7,180 nt of DNA, taken from the NCBI GenBank assembly GCA_007130745.1, contig SLRW01000106.1, forward strand, positions 1-7,180, given 5' to 3'. A program made the translations under genes and the position numbers. Below, piece by piece: positions 5,450-7,180 of this stretch (position 1 is the stretch's first letter; the number at the start of each line of letters is the position of its first letter). This DNA comes from Gammaproteobacteria bacterium (lineage in GTDB: Bacteria; Pseudomonadota; Gammaproteobacteria; UBA5335; SLRW01). The notes beneath the pieces are model-generated. The model did not search any database. It was given only the letters and a program-made list of their open reading frames with translations, and had not been told where the DNA came from.

Positions 5450-5464
5450 CATTGCTTCGCAATG
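5450..5464. promoter_or_regulatory. Hairpin covering the obg ribosome-binding region
   Basis: CATTGC (5450-5455) pairs with GCAATG (5459-5464) around TTC. In the obg RNA the loop region contains GAAG, the only Shine-Dalgarno-like sequence, 7 nt before the ATG at 5447. The stem might limit ribosome access; this is inferred from position alone. Confidence 0.45.
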
Positions 5465-5465
5465 A

Positions 5466-5535
5466 GTTTTAAGTGTTCAGTTTTCAGACTTGCGCCCATC
5501 AGGGCGCACTTTACTCCTTCTGAAAACTGAACACT
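5466..5535. repeat. Heptamer-word inverted repeat with inner GC hairpin (obg/rpmA spacer)
   Basis: Heptamers GTTTTAA, GTGTTCA, GTTTTCA start in phase at 5466, 5473 and 5480. The segment 5472-5488 is perfectly complementary over 17 bp to 5519-5535. Between the arms sits a second hairpin, TGCGCCC (5491-5497) with GGGCGCA (5502-5508). This gives an outer word stem, an internal loop and an inner GC stem, the same plan as in the murJ/rpsT spacer. It lies upstream of obg, between the rpmA terminator and the obg start. Confidence 0.95.
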
Positions 5536-5559
5536 CGGTTCCAGGAGAACCGCTGGCAT

Positions 5560-5590
5560 AAAAAAAGCCCCGTGGCATCACGGGGCTTTT
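5560..5590 (-). terminator. Bidirectional intrinsic terminator after rpmA
   Basis: The 8-bp stem GCCCCGTG (5567-5574) / CACGGGGC (5579-5586) has a GCAT loop and is flanked by A6 on the left and T4 on the right. Read on the minus strand it ends in a run of six T after the stem, 22 bases beyond the rpmA stop. It is a textbook Rho-independent terminator for rplU-rpmA and separates them from obg. Confidence 0.92.
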
Positions 5591-5612
5591 AACACGTCCG
5601 GATGCCCGCCGT

Positions 5613-5870
5613 TCAGTCAGTTTCGATGCTGACGAATTTGCGACTGTGCGGACCACGGGTGGCGAACTTCACCTTGCCGTCGGCAAGTGCGAACAGCGTG
5701 TGATCACGCCCCAGGCCAACGTTCTCGCCAGCATGAAAGCGCGTACCGCGCTGGCGCACCAGGATGTTGCCGGCGCGGGCCGCCTGGCCACCGAAGAGCT
5801 TCACGCCAAGACGTTTTGACTCTGAGTCGCGACCGTTACGAGTACTGCCGCCTGCTTTCTTGTGTGCCAT
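5613..5870 (-). CDS. rpmA: 50S ribosomal protein L27
   Basis: L27 is a large-subunit protein whose N-terminal tail reaches the peptidyl-transferase centre. The 85-residue sequence has exactly the E. coli length and starts MAHKKAGGSTRNGRDSESKRLG, with the conserved VRQRGTRFHAG and GRDHTLFALADGKVKF segments and the end RKFVSIETD. It begins directly with the AHKK tail, without the cleavable N-terminal extension seen in Firmicutes L27. The ATG at 5870 has an AGAGG ribosome site about 9 nt upstream. It follows rplU after 28 bp, so the two are co-transcribed; an intrinsic terminator lies 22 bases downstream. Confidence 0.99.
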   Translation of the reverse strand: MAHKKAGGSTRNGRDSESKRLGVKLFGGQAARAGNILVRQRGTRFHAGENVGLGRDHTLFALADGKVKFATRGPHSRKFVSIETD

Positions 5871-5898
5871 GAGAACTTACCTCTGAAAAGCGTGCGAA

Positions 5899-6471
5899 TT
5901 ACTTGTCACTGTCTTTGGATGATTTTTTGGCCGGTGCTTTTTTGGCAGGAGCCTTTTTGGCCGGGGCCTTCTTCGCGGTCGAAGCCTTCTTCGTGGTCGA
6001 AGCGGACTTCTTCGCGGTGCTGGCTGCCTTCTTCGCCGCCGGCTTCTTGTCGGTGCCGGCCTTGCTGGCTGCCGGCTTCTTCGCCGGGGTGGCGGCTTTC
6101 TTTTCGGCCGGCTTGTCAGCCGCTTCGGCGGGCTTCACCTTCGCGCTGCTGCCGCCCTTGCCACCGCCGATGCCGGTAATCTCCACCTCGGTGTAATCCT
6201 GGCGGTGACCCTGGCGCTTCATGTGGTGCTTGCGGCGCTTGAACTTGATGATCTCGATCTTGTCACCACGCACGGCGCCCACAATCTTCGCCTTGACGCT
6301 GGTGCCACTGACCAGCGGCTTGCCAATAGTGACATCCTTGCCTTCGCCGACCATCAGCACTTCATCAAACTCGACTGTGGCGCCGGGCTCGCCTGAAAGC
6401 TTCTCGACGCGCAACACGTCGCCTTCTGCGACCCGGTACTGCTTGCCGCCCGTACGAATAACCGCGTACAT
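5899..6471 (-). CDS. rplU: 50S ribosomal protein L21 with a long basic C-terminal extension
   Basis: L21 binds 23S rRNA in the large subunit. Residues 1 to about 102 are a normal L21 (MYAVIRTGGKQYRV, then IEIIKFKRRKHHMKRQGHRQ at 72-91 and TEVEITGI). E. coli L21 ends at 103, but this protein continues to 190. The extra 88 residues are almost only Lys, Ala, Pro, Ser and Thr, with KKPAA, AKKA and three exact AKKAP units (166-180), and resemble histone H1-like or AlgP-type tails. The tail is probably disordered and nucleic-acid binding; its function is unknown. The ATG at 6471 matches the family start and has GGAG 9 nt upstream. An in-frame ATG at 6600 would run through the promoter and is rejected. 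It is the first gene of the rplU-rpmA unit. Confidence 0.97.
   Translation of the reverse strand: MYAVIRTGGKQYRVAEGDVLRVEKLSGEPGATVEFDEVLMVGEGKDVTIGKPLVSGTSVKAKIVGAVRGDKIEIIKFKRRKHHMKRQGHRQDYTEVEITGIGGGKGGSSAKVKPAEAADKPAEKKAATPAKKPAASKAGTDKKPAAKKAASTAKKSASTTKKASTAKKAPAKKAPAKKAPAKKSSKDSDK
5932..5976 (-). repeat. Three 15-bp coding repeats (AKKAP units) in rplU
   Basis: Codons 166-180 of rplU encode AKKAP three times in imperfect 15-bp DNA units, followed by a related AKKSS. Such tandem coding repeats can change copy number by slippage, so tail length may vary between strains. Confidence 0.85.
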
Positions 6472-6517
6472 CAGGATGTTCTCCGAAAGTGCGATGGACC
6501 TGCGTGAAAGACGGCGG

Positions 6518-6546
6518 ATTGTAGCCGTGAGCGGGCTCAAGGTCAA
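6518..6546 (-). promoter_or_regulatory. Sigma-70 promoter of rplU-rpmA
   Basis: On the minus strand, TTGACC (6541-6546), a 17-bp spacer and TACAAT (6518-6523) give five of six matches in each hexamer. The downstream CCGCCGTC is GC-rich, like discriminators of stringently controlled ribosomal promoters. The expected start near 6511 gives a leader of about 40 nt. Confidence 0.85.
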
Positions 6547-6599
6547 ACCCTCAGCGATGATCCGGAAGCGCAAACAGCCTTGCCCGGGGGTAATCGGCA

Positions 6600-6628
6600 T
6601 TGGTCATGCAAGCAGTCGCTGGTATATC
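6600..6628 (+). promoter_or_regulatory. Weak promoter candidate for ispB
   Basis: TTGGTC (6600-6605) and TATATC (6623-6628) are spaced by 17 bp in the divergent ispB/rplU spacer. The match is moderate at -10 and weak at -35. The expected start near 6635 gives a leader of about 40 nt. Its -35 lies about 53 bp from the rplU -35, back to back. Confidence 0.4.
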
Positions 6629-6675
6629 CTGCCCACGGTCTGAACCTGTCCAGCCCAGCCACACGGAAACGCAAG

Positions 6676-7180
6676 ATGGACCTGAGCGAAATACTGGCCC
6701 CCATTGCCAATGACATGGAGCGCGTGGACAAGCTGGTGCACGACTCACTGTCCTCCGATGTGCCCCTGATTGGTCAGCTCGGCCACTACATCGTCAACAG
6801 CGGCGGCAAGCGCCTGCGCCCCGCGCTGGTACTTATGAGCGCGCGCGCTTGCGGCTGCAGTGAAAAAGATAACGTGTACATCAACATGGCCGCCTGCATC
6901 GAGTTTATTCACACCGCCACCCTGTTGCACGACGACGTGGTCGATGATTCGCGCCTGCGCCGGGGCCGCGAGACCGCCAACCAGCGCTGGGGCAACGAGG
7001 CCAGCGTGCTGGTGGGTGATTTTATCTATTCGCGCGCTTTCCAGCTCATGGTCACCAGCGACAGCCTGCGGGTGCTCAAGCTGCTCGCCGACGCCAGCAA
7101 CACCATCGCCGCCGGCGAGGTGGAGCAGCTCAGCAATGCCCACAACCCCGAGCTTGATGAAGCCACCTATATGGAAGTCA
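6676..7180 (+). CDS. ispB: Octaprenyl diphosphate synthase (trans-polyprenyl synthase), N-terminal part
   Basis: IspB extends farnesyl diphosphate with isopentenyl units to build the isoprenoid side chain of ubiquinone and menaquinone. The 168 residues before the window edge begin MDLSEILAPIANDMERVDKL. They show GGKRLRP (43-49), which binds isopentenyl diphosphate, and the first aspartate-rich motif in LLHDDVVDDSRLRRG (D86, D87, D90, D91), which holds magnesium and the allylic substrate. GEVEQL (147-152) is also family-typical. The family is about 320 residues, so roughly half, including the second aspartate-rich motif, is missing. Only a GGAA weakly resembles a ribosome site, about 8 nt before the ATG at 6676. 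Chain length (octa- or nona-prenyl) cannot be decided from this part. Divergent placement from rplU-rpmA is typical of gammaproteobacteria. Confidence 0.96.
   Translation, partial: MDLSEILAPIANDMERVDKLVHDSLSSDVPLIGQLGHYIVNSGGKRLRPALVLMSARACGCSEKDNVYINMAACIEFIHTATLLHDDVVDDSRLRRGRETANQRWGNEASVLVGDFIYSRAFQLMVTSDSLRVLKLLADASNTIAAGEVEQLSNAHNPELDEATYMEV

Noticed and set aside
5448..5462. TTG start adding five residues to Obg
   Set aside because: MKFVDEA at 5447 is the universal family start and the upstream codons lie in the hairpin.
6472..6600. 43-residue N-terminal extension of L21
   Set aside because: It would place the near-consensus rplU promoter inside the gene; MYAVIRTGGKQY is the normal L21 start.

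Overview
The window is a GC-rich housekeeping stretch of a bacterial chromosome, most likely from a gammaproteobacterium. The protein sequences look gammaproteobacterial, and the gene order ispB | rplU-rpmA-obg-proB ... rpsT | murJ-ribF is the arrangement known from Pseudomonas-like and sulfur-oxidising gammaproteobacteria. I cannot name the genus.

Layout, left to right: the 5' third of ribF (minus strand, cut by the window edge); a 461-bp spacer with a MITE-like element; murJ (minus); a divergent spacer full of hairpins; rpsT (plus, UUG start); a convergent spacer with tandem heptamers and a REP-like palindrome pair; proB, obg, rpmA and rplU (all minus); a short divergent promoter region; and the 5' half of ispB (plus, cut by the window edge). 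Eight genes are supported, all conserved. rplU and rpmA form one unit with a near-consensus promoter and an intrinsic terminator. obg and proB lie downstream of that terminator. The genes cover ribosomal proteins (S20, L21, L27), a ribosome-assembly GTPase (Obg), peptidoglycan lipid II flipping (MurJ), quinone side-chain synthesis (IspB), proline synthesis (ProB) and flavin cofactors (RibF).

The genes are ordinary; the spacers are not. Four spacers (ribF/murJ, rpsT/proB, proB/obg, obg/rpmA) contain runs of 7-nt words, mostly beginning GT (for example GTTTTCC, GTCTTAA, GTTTCAG, GTTTTCA). Each run is matched by an inverted copy in the same spacer, giving perfect stems of 12 to 21 bp. The word differs between spacers while the self-complementarity is kept. 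The murJ/rpsT spacer has a similar arrangement with an 8-nt period (GCGGGAAA-like), and a matching one-sided octamer run lies on the other side of rpsT. Short GC-rich hairpins, often with a TTC/GAA or TTT/AAA triloop, alternate with these arms. This family of period-7/8 inverted word repeats is the most promising undescribed feature here. The ribF/murJ copy seems to have been split by a 266-bp element with perfect 23-bp terminal inverted repeats. L21 also carries an 88-residue Lys/Ala/Pro-rich, histone H1-like tail that E. coli L21 lacks.
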